This document shows, piece after piece, positions 44,239 through 55,470 of a stretch of 64,000 nt of DNA (the stretch's first letter is position 1; every line of letters begins with the position of its first letter). The position numbers were made by a program, and so were the translations under genes. Source of the DNA: Neocallimastix lanati (nom. inval.) (lineage: Eukaryota > Neocallimastigomycota > Neocallimastigomycetes > Neocallimastigales > Neocallimastigaceae); the NCBI GenBank assembly GCA_016946835.1, contig JACVTC010000090.1, forward strand, positions 631,501 to 695,500, in the 5' to 3' direction. The notes beneath the pieces were generated by a model. It saw nothing but the letters and a program-made list of their open reading frames with translations, did not search any database and was not told the origin of the DNA.

Positions 44239-44513
44239 GATATAAACTAGTGTTACACTGACCCCCAAATATATCTGAAAAGAATAATATATAGATATAA
44301 ACTAGTGTAGTGATAACCCCTAAAAATATCGGAATAATAAACAGTATAGATATAAACTAGTGTTACACTGACCCCCAAATATATCTGAAAAGAATAATAT
44401 ATAGATATAAACTAGTGTAGTGATAACCCCTAAATATATCGGAATAATAAATAATATAGATATAAACTAGTGCTTTGTCTTGCCCCTAAATATATCTTGA
44501 TAATTGTATTGTT
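44239..44513. repeat. 55-bp tandem array in the gag leader
   Basis: Five units beginning GATATAAACTAGTG at 44239, 44294, 44349, 44404 and 44459, exact 55-bp period. Units alternate between two types (TTACACTGACCCCCAAATA and TAGTGATAACCCCTAAA), so the true repeat is a 110-bp dimer; the fifth is a third type (CTTTGTCTTGCCCCTAAA). Confidence 0.92.
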
Positions 44514-45145
44514 CTTTACTTTCAAAAAAAAAAATTTTAATGTAATGGAATCTTCGAATTAATGGTGTTGTTGTGTGTTTTTGTTATTATCAATTGGCAA
44601 TGTGGTAGGAAACTTTTTCTGAGTTGATCGTAAGACGACTTTGATATAACTCAATTAAAATTTAAAAATAAAAATATTATTTGTAAACAACTAAAAAAAA
44701 ATAAAATATGATTTATTAGAACAAAAAAAAATTTTATGGAATAATATACATATAAAAAGAGCATTTCCTGGAATTTTCCATATCCAGTACTAAAAAGTAG
44801 GTATGTAGTGCTTGAATTACCACAGCTTGCCTATTACGGTGTCATGTAGTAATCAAACCAGACGCTTCTGCTTTCAAATAAACAGAACGACCAGAGCTCA
44901 AGAATGACCTTTCAATTCTTGAGAAAAATTAATCCGGAAACTACCTACTGTTGGAATTTTAGTACTAGGTATGCTTCTAAACCATACTAAATCCCTTTTT
45001 ATATGTTTCCAATAAATTTTATTTTATTAAAGCTTCACCGGTAATTGCTTACCTATCACTTTAATATTAAAAAAAATTAACAAAAAAAAATTGTTTTATT
45101 AGAAATATTACTATCCTATTATTGTTTACTCTATATTTACGATTA
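44514..45145 (-). other. Leader of the 39-46 kb element
   Basis: No gene. Less AT-rich sequence between primer-binding site and gag, with paired motifs such as CTCAAGAATGACC...TTCAATTCTTGAG (44897-44923) and TACTAAAAAGTAGG...CCTACTGTTGG. A structured packaging leader is plausible but unproven. Confidence 0.4.
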
Positions 45146-45151
45146 TTAACT

Positions 45152-45169
45152 TCCCCGATATCTCCACCA
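45152..45169 (-). other. Primer-binding site, 39-46 kb element
   Basis: Minus-strand TGGTGGAGATATCGGGGA starts 7 nt inside the 5' LTR (which ends at 45177). It starts with TGG, complementary to a tRNA CCA end. The tRNA is not identified. Confidence 0.6.
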
Positions 45170-45176
45170 CTTTTTA

Positions 45177-46102
45177 TGTTGAGGTTCGGGACAGAATAAT
45201 AATAAATATAGAAATAAACACTAAAATAAAAAAAAATTAAAAATTAAAATATATCTTTTTTTTTAAAATATTTTATTTATTTATTTAATAAAAATTATTC
45301 AATTAAAAACTAAAAATAAATTAATTTCTTTAATAAGATTATATTTTTTTTCTTCAGATTATTTTTCTAAAATACAATTTTCTCATCTATTTATATTTTT
45401 TTTTATCGTTAGAAATGGTCAAGCCATTTCTTTAGAATATCTTAGAGTTACATGTTTGAATTGTATTTAAATTATAAATTCATAATCTATTCTATTATAA
45501 TAAATAATTATTACATATTATTAAATTCTAAACTATTTATTATTAATTGTAGTGATAATATATTTTAAAAATAATTTTATTACTTTTACAGAACTATTAG
45601 TAATAGAGTATTATTTAATTTTATACTATTTTTAAATAAAAGTATTTTAGATTATTATCTATTATTAATCTTATTATAAATAGGGTGTATTTTGGAAGGA
45701 AGTATTACTAATTTTAATGACAAGGATCATGGATTTAAGTAAAATATTTTTAAATCATTATTAATTATATTAATTTTTATTAATAATAAATAATCTGTAT
45801 TAGTAATATTTGTAAAATAAAATTTTCTTTAATAATAAAATATTGATAGAATAAATCATATTAATAAAACTAGATATTGATAATAATATTGATATTAATA
45901 ATATAGTATTAATTTTAATAATAAAGTATTGATATTAATAAAGAATTTATATTAATAATAATAAATTTAATATTAGTAATAATTTGGCAGTAATAGAACA
46001 TAAGAAAGTTCCCCAAGTAAGGAAATAAATAATTTAATTTTAGTGGTTAAGTTATTTTTATGAAAAATAATAAAATTAACATTATTTGTTCATTCCTTAA
46101 CA
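45177..46102 (-). mobile_element. 5' LTR A2 of the 39-46 kb element
   Basis: 926 bp; plus-strand ends TGTTGAGGTTCGGG and TTCATTCCTTAACA. It adjoins the primer-binding site of the minus-strand element, so it is the 5' LTR. Related copies: A1 (4841-5756, inverted), a fragment at 13136-13500, and the more divergent A3 (49727-50700). The outer flank is GAAA. Confidence 0.8.
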
Positions 46103-46106
46103 GAAA

Positions 46107-46850
46107 TGATAAATTTTAGAAATTATCTTAATTTTAATATAGAATTAAAAAGTGATAATTTCAATTTATTTTAATAATAACTGTATAAGTTATTTACGAA
46201 TTAAAAATGTTTTATTAAAAATAACACTAAAAATTTGGTTTATTAGAACACTTGTTTTCTAATATTTTATTTTATAAATCTTTTATTAAAATTTATTAAA
46301 CATTACAAAATTTAAAGTGATTATTAAAATTATAAAATTAATTAATAATAATAATAATAATATTTACATGAAATATTTACAAGTATTTATATTTTTCTTT
46401 AAAATTAAACTATTTATAATTTATAAATAAAAAGAATAATTAAATAAAATAAAAGTAATAAAATTAATAATAAAATAAATATTTAATAATAAAATAAATA
46501 AATTTGTTTATTATAAAAATAATTAAAAATATTTTGTTATTTAAATTAATATATTTTGTTATTATAAAATTATTATTTAATTATAAAATTAATTATAAAA
46601 ATTATTATAAAACTAATTATTAAAACTAATTATTTTATTTTAAATTTAATCTTAATATTTTTATTTTGAAAAATATATAATATTTCTTTCATATTTGAGT
46701 ATTAATGTAATTTTTAAGTGTAATTTATTTGTTTTAATTAATTAATTAATTTTTTTTTTATTTTATTAAATTATTATTAAACTTGGCTAAGGTTAGTTTT
46801 GATTTTATGTATAATAAATTTTCAAGATTTATTAATTTTGTTATTTATCA
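46107..46850. mobile_element. Solo LTR D
   Basis: 744 bp with inverted ends TGATAAATTTTAG and TTGTTATTTATCA. Flanks are GAAA (46103-46106) and GAA (46851-46853). AT-rich, no coding region. Confidence 0.6.
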
Positions 46851-46853
46851 GAA

Positions 46854-47327
46854 TGGTACGTGTTATTGTACCTTGGGCTTTTTTGACACTTCTCTAGTTA
46901 AGATAAATTATTCTAAATTGAATAAACACATAAATTAAGAACTTTTATTTATTTATTATTAAAATATTTTTTTTTATTATTATTTTATTAATATTTTTTT
47001 TTATTTATTATATTACTTAATTATACATTATTTTAATTACTACATTTTTATTATAATCTAACTAACTATATATTTTTATTTCTTATTATATCTCCATTCT
47101 ACACTACATTTTTTTATATTTTTGTCCTATTTATATTTTTTTTTCTTTCTTTTCTTTCTGATCTCTCTCTTCCTTTATAATTATTTTCTTATTTACATCT
47201 TTTTATATTTTTTTTTATCTAATTTAAGGTTACAATTGTTTATTTCTTAAAAATTTAAATATTTAATCTTATAACTTTATTCTCAAATTTATTGCTTATT
47301 TCATAGTTATCAGGGCGTCCCGTACCA
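46854..47327 (-). repeat. 3' LTR of element C
   Basis: 474 bp; TGGTACGTGTTATTGTACC at one end, GGCGTCCCGTACCA at the other. The first 18 bases form a GGTAC/GTACC hairpin. Near-identical to 49248-49722. Confidence 0.88.
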
Positions 47328-47375
47328 TGACTTCCCCCCTAAATTTAGACTTCATCCTTTGAAGTCTCAATTTAC

Positions 47376-48212
47376 TTAAATATGGGTCTTTTTCTTCTTT
47401 CTAAGTTTATAATTACGTTCTAAAGTTTTAGTATCCTTTCTATTATTACAAGTTTTACTCAAAATTTCCTTTAGAACAATAATTTTAATACTCTTTGCTT
47501 TATTTTTATTAAGAATTATATTATTATGTTTCTTAGAATTAATTTTTATTTTTTTTATTCTTGACTTAATCAAAGTTGAATTAGTATTTTCTTCTTTTAT
47601 TTCTTTATTAACAGGTTTAATCTTCATCACTATTAATTTTTCTTTCTTAACATTATCGCTTTTCTTTTCTTCTTCTCCACAAACTCTTTGTAGACTCTCA
47701 TTTCTATGACTTGGTTCTTGTTCCTTAATTTCGTTATCGCCCTGTATATCAGATGTTCTTTTATCAGCTATACTTATTTTATTTTCGACTTCTTTCATAT
47801 CAGTAATATTTTCTTTTCTTTTATTATTATTAATATTATCATCCGAATTATAATAACTTCTGAATCTTTTAAGTAGGTTAAAATTACTATTATTTCTATT
47901 AATTATAATTTGTTCCTCTTGTATGGAGATTTTATTTTTGGTTTGTATCTTATTGAATTTTAAGTATTTTTCTAATCTTCCAACATCTCTACAATTCTCA
48001 ACATAATAAATTTTAAAAATTTTATTATTATTTCGGATTACAGATTTCGAATATTTAGGAGGTTTTATTTCTGATTTATAATTTTTATACAAATTAATAG
48101 TTATAATATCATTAGATAAATTTTCAAATTCTTTTATAATGGTTTTATTGAAGTCGTTACACTTTTTGCACAATTGATTTAATTTCTTATTTAAATTCTC
48201 AGATAATTTCAT
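47376..48212 (-). CDS. Unknown 278-aa basic protein of LTR element C
   Basis: ORF from an ATG at 48210-48212, the only ORF of element C. The N-terminal ~110 residues are helical and contain Cys pairs (LCKKCNDF, YVENCRDVGRLEKYLKF). The centre is charged and Asn-rich (ADKRTSDIQGDNEIKEQEPS). The C-terminal 90 residues are strongly basic (IKKIKINSKKH, KAKSIKIIVLKEILSK, YKLRKKKKTHI). No zinc knuckle, DTG, YxDD, DEDD or DDE motif is visible, and I do not recognise the family. The ORF sits between polypurine tract and primer-binding site with a ~1-kb leader. Its strong basic tail would suit RNA or DNA binding, for example a minimal gag-like packaging protein, but that is conjecture. The ORF remains open in an element whose LTRs are almost identical, which suggests that it is under selection or very young. 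Confidence 0.6.
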   Translation of the reverse strand: MKLSENLNKKLNQLCKKCNDFNKTIIKEFENLSNDIITINLYKNYKSEIKPPKYSKSVIRNNNKIFKIYYVENCRDVGRLEKYLKFNKIQTKNKISIQEEQIIINRNNSNFNLLKRFRSYYNSDDNINNNKRKENITDMKEVENKISIADKRTSDIQGDNEIKEQEPSHRNESLQRVCGEEEKKSDNVKKEKLIVMKIKPVNKEIKEENTNSTLIKSRIKKIKINSKKHNNIILNKNKAKSIKIIVLKEILSKTCNNRKDTKTLERNYKLRKKKKTHI

Positions 48213-48714
48213 TTTGATTATTCATTCAAATTTTTATTCACTTGTAATTAGTTATATTTTTAGTTAGTAATTTTTAATAATGATATATAATTTTATAATG
48301 TCTTGTAATTATTTAATTATTATAAATTTAATATAATAAATATATATAAATACTAATCAAGTAATTCTATTATTAATATAATTTAATTCCTATTATAATT
48401 GATTAAATATTATTATTTAGTTTTATTTTTTTTTTTTAATTACTAATTTTTTTTTTTTTGTTATTTTTATATATATACATATCCATCGAATTATAGTATT
48501 TTATTTTATATAATATTTGTATATAATTTTATATTTGAATATAATTTGAAAAATTCCTTTCTAATCAATATATAATTTTATTATAATCTATTAATTATTA
48601 TTAGCTTATCTCATCTCTATAAGCCTATAATATAGTAATTATACCTATAATTTATATTCTCTTAAAATTTTATTTATTTTATTTTAAATCTTTCCTATTA
48701 AATATATATAATTA

Positions 48715-48780
<66 letters not shown>

Positions 48781-49025
48781 TCCTATATAAATTTAATACT
48801 AAAATATTATTTGAATAATTTCTTTTTAATCAATATACAATTTTATTATAATCTAATATTTATTATAGCTTATACTCCCTATAAGCCTATAATATAATAA
48901 TTATATCTAAAATTTATATTCTCTTAAAATTTTATTTACTCTATAATATATCTTTACTATTAAATCTATATAACTAATTATTATTATTATTTATATATTT
49001 TTTTAAGTATTAATGAATACCAACA

Positions 49026-49066
<41 letters not shown>

Positions 49067-49225
49067 ATGATAATTATATCTATCTATATATTTTTTTATT
49101 ATAATTTTTTTTTTTTTTTTTTTTAATTATGATAATTATATCTATCTATATATTTTTTTTTTATTATAATTTTTTTTTATTTTTTTTTTTATTCAATTTA
49201 TTTTCAATTTATCCTAACGTGTCAA
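48213..49225 (-). other. Leader of element C with homopolymer and TTA repeats
   Basis: No gene. A (TTA)n run of about 21 units at 48714-48780, 32 T at 49031-49062 and a ~59-bp tandem duplication (GATAATTATATCTATCTATA) at 49064-49180. Two diverged direct repeats around CTATAAGCCTATAATATA lie near 48618 and 48880. Confidence 0.6.
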
Positions 49226-49243
49226 CGCCCGGATTCTCCACCA
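49226..49243 (-). other. Primer-binding site of element C
   Basis: Minus-strand TGGTGGAGAATCCGGGCG, 4 nt inside the 5' LTR. Its first nine bases equal those of the 39-46 kb element, suggesting the same tRNA primer. Confidence 0.62.
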
Positions 49244-49247
49244 TTTT

Positions 49248-49722
49248 TGGTACGTGTTATTGTACCTTGGGCTTTTTTGACACTTCTCTAGTTAAGATAA
49301 ATTATTCTAAATTGAATAAACACATAAATTAAGAACTTTTATTTATTTATTATTAAAATATTTTTTTTATTATTATTTTATTAATATTTTTTTTTTATTT
49401 ATTATATTACTTAATTATACATTATTTTAATTACTACATTTTTATTATAATCTAACTAACTATATATTTTTATTTCTTATTATATCTCCATTTTACACTA
49501 CATTTTTTTATATTTTTGTCCTATTTATATTTTTTTTTCTTTCTTTTCTTTCTGATCTCTCTCTTCCTTTATAATTATTTTCTTATTTACATCTTTTTAT
49601 ATTTTTTTTTTATCTAATTTAAGGTTACAATTGTTTATTTCTTAAAAATTTAAATATTTAATCTTATAACTTTATTCTCAAATTTATTGCTTATTTCATA
49701 GTTATCAGGGCGTCCCGTACCA
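49248..49722 (-). repeat. 5' LTR of element C
   Basis: 475 bp, near-identical to 46854-47327; followed on the plus strand by AGAA and then LTR A3. Confidence 0.88.
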
Positions 49723-49726
49723 AGAA

Positions 49727-50700
49727 TGTTAAGGTTCGGAGAGAGGGAAAAATAAAAATAAGTATTAATATAAACAACAAAAAAAATAAACAAACAAGAA
49801 AATTAATAAACAAAATAAATTTTTGTTTTTATAAATCCTTTATTAAATTTTTTTTATTTAAAAAAAAATTACAATATTAAATTACAATATAAAAAATACA
49901 ATTTTTTTACTGTTATTTATTTTTTTTTTCTTAAAATAATAGAAATGGTAAAGCCATTTCTTTGTATAATAAAAATTAATTATTAAATATTTTATATTAA
50001 TTTTTTATTATTAATATAATTATTATTTAACTTATAATAAATAATACTTATATATTAATCTATTACTAATTATTTATTACTAATCTACTTAATTATATAT
50101 TTTAAAAGACAAATTTTTTTATTTTACAGAAGTTAATTCTGTGGTTTAGTAATATTTATTTAATCCTAAAGTTTAATTTTACTAAGTTTAGAAAAATAAT
50201 ATTATTTAAATTATTAATATAAAAATTATAATCATTTCATCAAATTTATAATATAATATTTATAATAAAACATATAATAATAATATAATTATTTCCTTTT
50301 ATGTTTAATCTTTTATTAGTAATCATTAATACAATTTTTTTAATTTGGAATTTTCCAAAGAAATAATTGATATTGATAAGTTTAATATTAATAAAAGAAA
50401 TATTGATAAGATTTTGATAAACTATAAAGAAAATTGATAAAATAAACTATATAATATTGATAAGGATTTTAATAATAATAAAATATAGATAAGAATAATA
50501 AAGGTAGCATAGATAAGGAATTAATTTTAAATATACTTTTTTAAATAGTATAATTTAATTTGTACTAATTAGGAATATAGATTAATTTATTAGAATATAG
50601 AAAGTTCCAAAAGAATAAAGAATCAAATAATTTGTTTAAGGGTTAAATGAATCATTTAAGATGCATAACCAAAAGAACATTATTTGGGCATTCTTTATCA
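49727..50700. mobile_element. Solo LTR A3
   Basis: 974 bp with ends TGTTAAGGTTCGGAG and GGGCATTCTTTATCA, related at its termini to LTR A. Flanked by AGAA at 49723-49726 and 50701-50704. Contains no coding region. Confidence 0.75.
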
Positions 50701-50704
50701 AGAA

Positions 50705-51544
50705 TGGTACAAGATCTGAAGATTTTATTAATAAAATAATATATTCTAATAATAAGGAAAAATTTAAAATATTATTCTCTAATTCTAAACCTAAATTAAT
50801 TAATAAACTACTCTAATTTTAGTCTAAACTATCCTAATCTAAAAGAATATAAACTAAGTTAAAATAACTTAAACTAATATCTTAATCTAAACTATTCTAA
50901 TCTAAACTAAACAATTTCTCTAAATCTATTACTATTTCTATAAAATGTTTAATACAACTAATCTATTACTAAACTAATTTTATACTATACTTATCTTAAT
51001 ATTATACACTAAACACAAAAACTATTAATTAAACACTTTTAAAACATTAAATTTAGAAAAAACTATTTAATAAATTTTAATTTATTTTAAACTATTTAAT
51101 TTATTATTTAACTTTTAGAAAATATTAAAAAAATAATATAATAATAAAGTCGTAAGAAAAAAAGAGAGAGAACAAAAGTATTGTGTTACTTTGTTCTTTT
51201 TTATACTAATAAAATATTTATTTGATTGGATTAAAAATAAAAATAAAAAAAATTAATAATAAAAATTAAATAATAAAAATTTAAAAATATAGTAATAAAA
51301 ATATAATAAGCTTAAATTTTCTAAATTATTAAAATATTATATAAAAATTTTACAATATTAAACAATATAATTAATACATGATTTTTTAATACATCTAATT
51401 ATTTTTATTTAACTTTATAATATTCTATAACTAATATTTTAATATTCAATTTTTTATTATTTATTTATAATTGTTAATGATATTTTTTACTTTAATATTT
51501 TCTTTAAATAGTTTAATTTTTCTTTATTTAATTGTACCGTAACA
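50705..51544 (-). repeat. 3' LTR of the 50.7-58.2 kb element
   Basis: 840 bp, TGGTACAAGATC...TTGTACCGTAACA on the plus strand. It includes a minus-strand TATA-like AGTATAAAAAAGAAC near 51212. Confidence 0.92.
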
Positions 51545-51633
51545 TGATGCCACCCCTAAGTTCAGACTTCGTCCCTTGAAGTCTCAATTTCGCATAGTCT
51601 ATAAGGTATAATATTCTTTAAGTGGACATTTCT

Positions 51634-54600
51634 TTAAGCAATTTCGTTTGTTAATGGATCACATAACGTTACAGTATTGAATTGTTTTTTAACAATTTTC
51701 ATAGGACCTAAGAAGTATGGATCAAGTTTTCTTCTATTAATATATTTAATTAATACTAGATCTCCTGGTTTATAATTAGCTTTAAGTCTTTTTACTTGTT
51801 TTCTTCTATCTTCCCAGATTTTGTTTGCTGTTTGAATATTATTTATGGCTTCCTTGATCCATTTATAATGTTTTGTAAATCTTCTAATTAAAAATTCATC
51901 ATCACTTTCATAATTTTCTTTTTTATCTAAGTTTAATTGTAATTCAAACGGCTGAAGGTCACGTCGGCCATATAACAATTCAAAACTTGAAAATTTAGTT
52001 GTTTCATTTTTACAAGTACGCAAGGCCCATAAAGCACTAGGTAGCATTTCATCCCATATTGATGTATTTTTATTACAAAGTAATCTAAGGTATTTGCCTA
52101 TTTCTTTGTTTCGATTTTCTACTTGACCATTAGATTCTGGATGATAAGTAACAACGAAGTTAACATAAACACCATATAAGTCTAAGAATGCTTTTGTTTT
52201 ATCAGAACAGAACTGTGGACCGTTATCAGTTACTAATATTTCTGGTATTCCGAATCGAGCAAAAATCTTGGATAAAAATTCTATTACATCATCTGAATCA
52301 ATATTTTGGGTTGGTTCTGCTTCAACCCACTTTGTTAAGTAATCTACTAAAACTATTATATATTTATTTCCTTTTCTTGAAGTAGGAAGTGGACCTACTA
52401 TATCCAAGCCAACTTTCGTAAATGGTAAACCAGGTTGAGTAGCAATATCTTCTGTTTGGTTATTAAAAGATTGCGATCTAAAGTGTTGACACCTATCACA
52501 AGTTCTGACAATGTATTTAACGTCAAGTATCATGTTGATCCAATAGTAGTCATGTTTAAGTCTATTGTAAGTTTTAAATACTCCTTCGTGACCAACTTTG
52601 TGAGCTTTTAGTATTAAATCAATTTTTTCGTTTTGATTTTTTATAACTTTTCTAAGTTTTCCATGGTCTTTATAATATTCTTCGTTATTAATTATTGTAA
52701 ATTTATCTTTAAATTTTGTAAGTAAGTTATACGGATTATTTTCATTTATCTCTTCAGTAACAGTTGTTAATATTGTATTTTCTTTTGTTGATAATCTAGA
52801 AAGTGCATCAGCGATGACATTTTTCTTTCCAGGTTCATATAAGACTTTAACTTTTAGCATTGATAGAAGTAATACCCATCGAGTTTGTCTAGAATTGTTA
52901 GTTTCTTTATTTTTGAAAAGTCCAACTAAAGGTTTATGATCGGTGAATAAAAGAGTTTCATTTTTATTTCCAGAAATATAAGATTTAAATTTTTGAACGC
53001 AGTAAGTCGCGGCAGTTCCTTCAAGATCAGTTATTGAATAATTCTTTTCCGCCGGTTTTAAAGAGCGACTTACGAAGTGAATTGGCTTTTCAATACCATT
53101 CTCATCTTTCTGAAGTAAAACACCTCCAATACCATCGAAAGAGGCATCCGTTCTGATTATAAATTGTTTTTCAAAGTCAGGCATAACAAGAATAGGAGCA
53201 GATGCTAATTTTAGTTTCAACTCATTAAAGCTTTCTTCTTGTTCTTTACCCCAGACAAACTTTACACCTTTTTTAACAAGTTTAAATAATGGTTTTGCTA
53301 TATTAGCGAAGTTAAGAATAAATTTACGGTAATAACCCACTGCACCAAGGAAAGATTGTAATTGTGTAACATTTTTTGGTGGTATCCATTCTAATATGAC
53401 TTGAACTTTAGCTTGAATAGGGGAAATACCATTAATTGATAAAGTATGTCCTAACAATTCGACTTTTATTTTAAAAAAATGACATTTTTCTAAGTTAATT
53501 TTTAATCCATTTTCTTTGATAATATCAAAAACTTTCTTAATATCTATAATATGTTGTTCAAAGGAGGGTGAAAATATAACTAGATCATCGATATAAACAA
53601 ACATGCATACTCCAATAAGAGGAAAGAATATTCTATTCATTTCCCTTTGAAAAGTACCTGGGGCATTGCATAAACCAAAGGGCATAACTAAGAATTGATA
53701 GTTACCATACATTGTAGCAAAGCTAGTTTTAGGAATATCTTCTTTGTTCATAGGGATCTGATGAAATCCCGAAAATAAATCAATCGTAGTAAAAACTTTA
53801 ACTTTTTTCCCGATAGAAAATAAAATTTCATCTATAAGCGGTAACGAATATGCATCTTTAATAGTAAGATTGTTTAGTTTTCGAAAATCTATACATATTC
53901 TCCACTGTTTATTTTTCTTAGGCACTAAAATAACGGGAGAAGACCAAGGGGAGTGTGATGGTTCAATTAGTTTATTTTTTATAAGTTTTTCTAATTCCTT
54001 TTTAAGAGCTAATGCTTGAACTTTAGAAAGTCGATAACATCTCTGTTTAATCGGTTTAGCGTTAGGCTCAAGTTGAATACTATGAGGTAACAATTTAGTT
54101 GGTTTTAACTCATCAATTTTTGTGGCAAGAATAGTATTATATTCATCAAATAACTTTTTTACTTCATTTCTTAGCTTTTTTGGAATTCCTTTAAGTATAT
54201 TTTGCAGGAGTTGATCTTTTTCAAAAACACCATTTTCATTAATGATATCTACTTCTTTAGTTATTGTTTTAGAGTCTTCTATTTTATTTTGAGTTATTGT
54301 TAAGTTATTATTAATATTATCAATTTCATTAACAAAGCAATAAAGATAGGAATTATTATTAATATCAGAATTTGTTTTATCATATTTAATTATTGATTCA
54401 GCATCTTCATCATCACTAATAACATTTCCTTTCTCTTCTTTGCAAAGATTTTTGACACACATCCATTTGTTATTTTCTTTCATTATGCACAAATTATTAT
54501 TAATAGGATTAATAAATAAATTATTTTCTTTAAGTGTTTTATAGCTAATTAAAACATCAAATAGGTTTTGGTGATTATCTATAACTCGGAATATATCATG

Positions 54601-55470
54601 AATAGTTAAATCTCCAAGTTGAACTTTTAGCAAGTAGATTTCAGTATTAACATTCTCTTTAGATAATAATTGAACAATATTATTTTTAACAAATCCAATT
54701 GGTTTTACATCTCCTAACTTGTTTAAAAATTGTCTAGTAATAATATTAATGCTTGCGCCTGTATCTAAAAATGCAATACCTTGGACTCCATCAATTAAAC
54801 ATTCAACTGTAGCAACATCTTCCCTACGTATAGCAGATAATACAACTTCTTCAGGAGTCTCTTTAATTGTTTCTGTAGTTTTTAATTTTAAGGCCTTTAC
54901 AATATCAGCACGGAGTTTAGGACTAACATCCAATAATTGAGGTAATGTAATATTAGCAAACCTAGTACTTATGTCTTTACAAATATCATATTTTGATTGA
55001 CCTTCCATAATGGTTATTTGTTTATTGGGATTGTTGGTTTTAACTTTCTTCTCTTCTAATTCTACACTTGGAAGTTTAACTCTAGATTCTTTATTAGAAC
55101 TAACCTCGAGATTCTTAGTGCTTTCTAATATTTCTTTTTCTTTTTGTTTCTTTGAATTTCGTTTAGCTTTGTTGATTGAGGGTTGCGCAATAACTGACAC
55201 ATCAATCTCCTCAAGTCTTTCGGTTTCATTTATAGGAGTGTTAGATATTGTATTTATTTCGTTGGTTTCAATTTCTATATCTTCATTATCTTCTTGTATG
55301 ATATTATTAGAATTAGAAATATTATCATTTACTTTATTTTCATTTTGTTTTCTTTTATCTCTTGAATATGGTTTTTCAAAAACTTGTTTTCCTTTTCTTC
55401 TAACTGCAGTAGCTACTATTTCATCATTGGTTTGATTACTGGGAGTTTCCCTTCTCCCGTTTAGAAGTTT
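51634..55470 (-). CDS. pol polyprotein of the complete alpha element
   Basis: About 1278 codons in the -1 frame relative to gag, beginning at the AAA of the slippery site; no ATG is needed. Domains: basic linker, protease AFLDTGASINII with canonical DTG (54757-54765), reverse transcriptase with WRICIDFRKLNN, VMPFGLCNAPGTFQ and YIDD, RNase H with RTDAS, LEGTAA and FTDHKPL, integrase with HHCC (GHEG...CDRCQ) and D,D,E in LDIVG, TDNGPQF and VENRNKE, tail GPMKIVKKQFNTVTLCDP. A TAA at 51634-51636 stops it about 20 residues before the end seen in relatives (the frame continues RNVHLKNI). The tip may be dispensable, so the enzyme set looks complete. Unlike the other alpha copies it has a standard protease triplet and YxDD, so it forms a separate subfamily. 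Confidence 0.9.
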   Translation of the reverse strand, partial: KLLNGRRETPSNQTNDEIVATAVRRKGKQVFEKPYSRDKRKQNENKVNDNISNSNNIIQEDNEDIEIETNEINTISNTPINETERLEEIDVSVIAQPSINKAKRNSKKQKEKEILESTKNLEVSSNKESRVKLPSVELEEKKVKTNNPNKQITIMEGQSKYDICKDISTRFANITLPQLLDVSPKLRADIVKALKLKTTETIKETPEEVVLSAIRREDVATVECLIDGVQGIAFLDTGASINIITRQFLNKLGDVKPIGFVKNNIVQLLSKENVNTEIYLLKVQLGDLTIHDIFRVIDNHQNLFDVLISYKTLKENNLFINPINNNLCIMKENNKWMCVKNLCKEEKGNVISDDEDAESIIKYDKTNSDINNNSYLYCFVNEIDNINNNLTITQNKIEDSKTITKEVDIINENGVFEKDQLLQNILKGIPKKLRNEVKKLFDEYNTILATKIDELKPTKLLPHSIQLEPNAKPIKQRCYRLSKVQALALKKELEKLIKNKLIEPSHSPWSSPVILVPKKNKQWRICIDFRKLNNLTIKDAYSLPLIDEILFSIGKKVKVFTTIDLFSGFHQIPMNKEDIPKTSFATMYGNYQFLVMPFGLCNAPGTFQREMNRIFFPLIGVCMFVYIDDLVIFSPSFEQHIIDIKKVFDIIKENGLKINLEKCHFFKIKVELLGHTLSINGISPIQAKVQVILEWIPPKNVTQLQSFLGAVGYYRKFILNFANIAKPLFKLVKKGVKFVWGKEQEESFNELKLKLASAPILVMPDFEKQFIIRTDASFDGIGGVLLQKDENGIEKPIHFVSRSLKPAEKNYSITDLEGTAATYCVQKFKSYISGNKNETLLFTDHKPLVGLFKNKETNNSRQTRWVLLLSMLKVKVLYEPGKKNVIADALSRLSTKENTILTTVTEEINENNPYNLLTKFKDKFTIINNEEYYKDHGKLRKVIKNQNEKIDLILKAHKVGHEGVFKTYNRLKHDYYWINMILDVKYIVRTCDRCQHFRSQSFNNQTEDIATQPGLPFTKVGLDIVGPLPTSRKGNKYIIVLVDYLTKWVEAEPTQNIDSDDVIEFLSKIFARFGIPEILVTDNGPQFCSDKTKAFLDLYGVYVNFVVTYHPESNGQVENRNKEIGKYLRLLCNKNTSIWDEMLPSALWALRTCKNETTKFSSFELLYGRRDLQPFELQLNLDKKENYESDDEFLIRRFTKHYKWIKEAINNIQTANKIWEDRRKQVKRLKANYKPGDLVLIKYINRRKLDPYFLGPMKIVKKQFNTVTLCDPLTNEIA

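Larger units (their letters stand above)
46854..49722 (-). mobile_element. Non-autonomous LTR retrotransposon C
   Basis: Complete small element of 2869 bp with LTRs at 46854-47327 (474 bp) and 49248-49722 (475 bp). They differ only by a few T-run lengths and occasional bases. LTR ends are TGGTACG and CGTACCA. A polypurine tract (minus TTAGGGGGGAAGTCA) adjoins the 3' LTR and a primer-binding site (minus TGGTGGAGAATCCGGG at 49243) lies 4 nt inside the 5' LTR. It is flanked by AGAA on both sides (46850-46853 and 49723-49726). The internal region holds a single 278-aa ORF and no gag, protease, RT or integrase, so its replication enzymes must come from another element. Confidence 0.85.

Noticed and set aside
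44239-44513. Regularly spaced repeats considered as a CRISPR-like array
   Set aside because: Repeats are contiguous 55-bp units without unique spacers, inside a eukaryotic retroelement leader.
49129-49332. 67-aa ORF at the start of the C LTR
   Set aside because: It arises from poly-T and LTR sequence, and the other LTR copy does not have the same upstream context.
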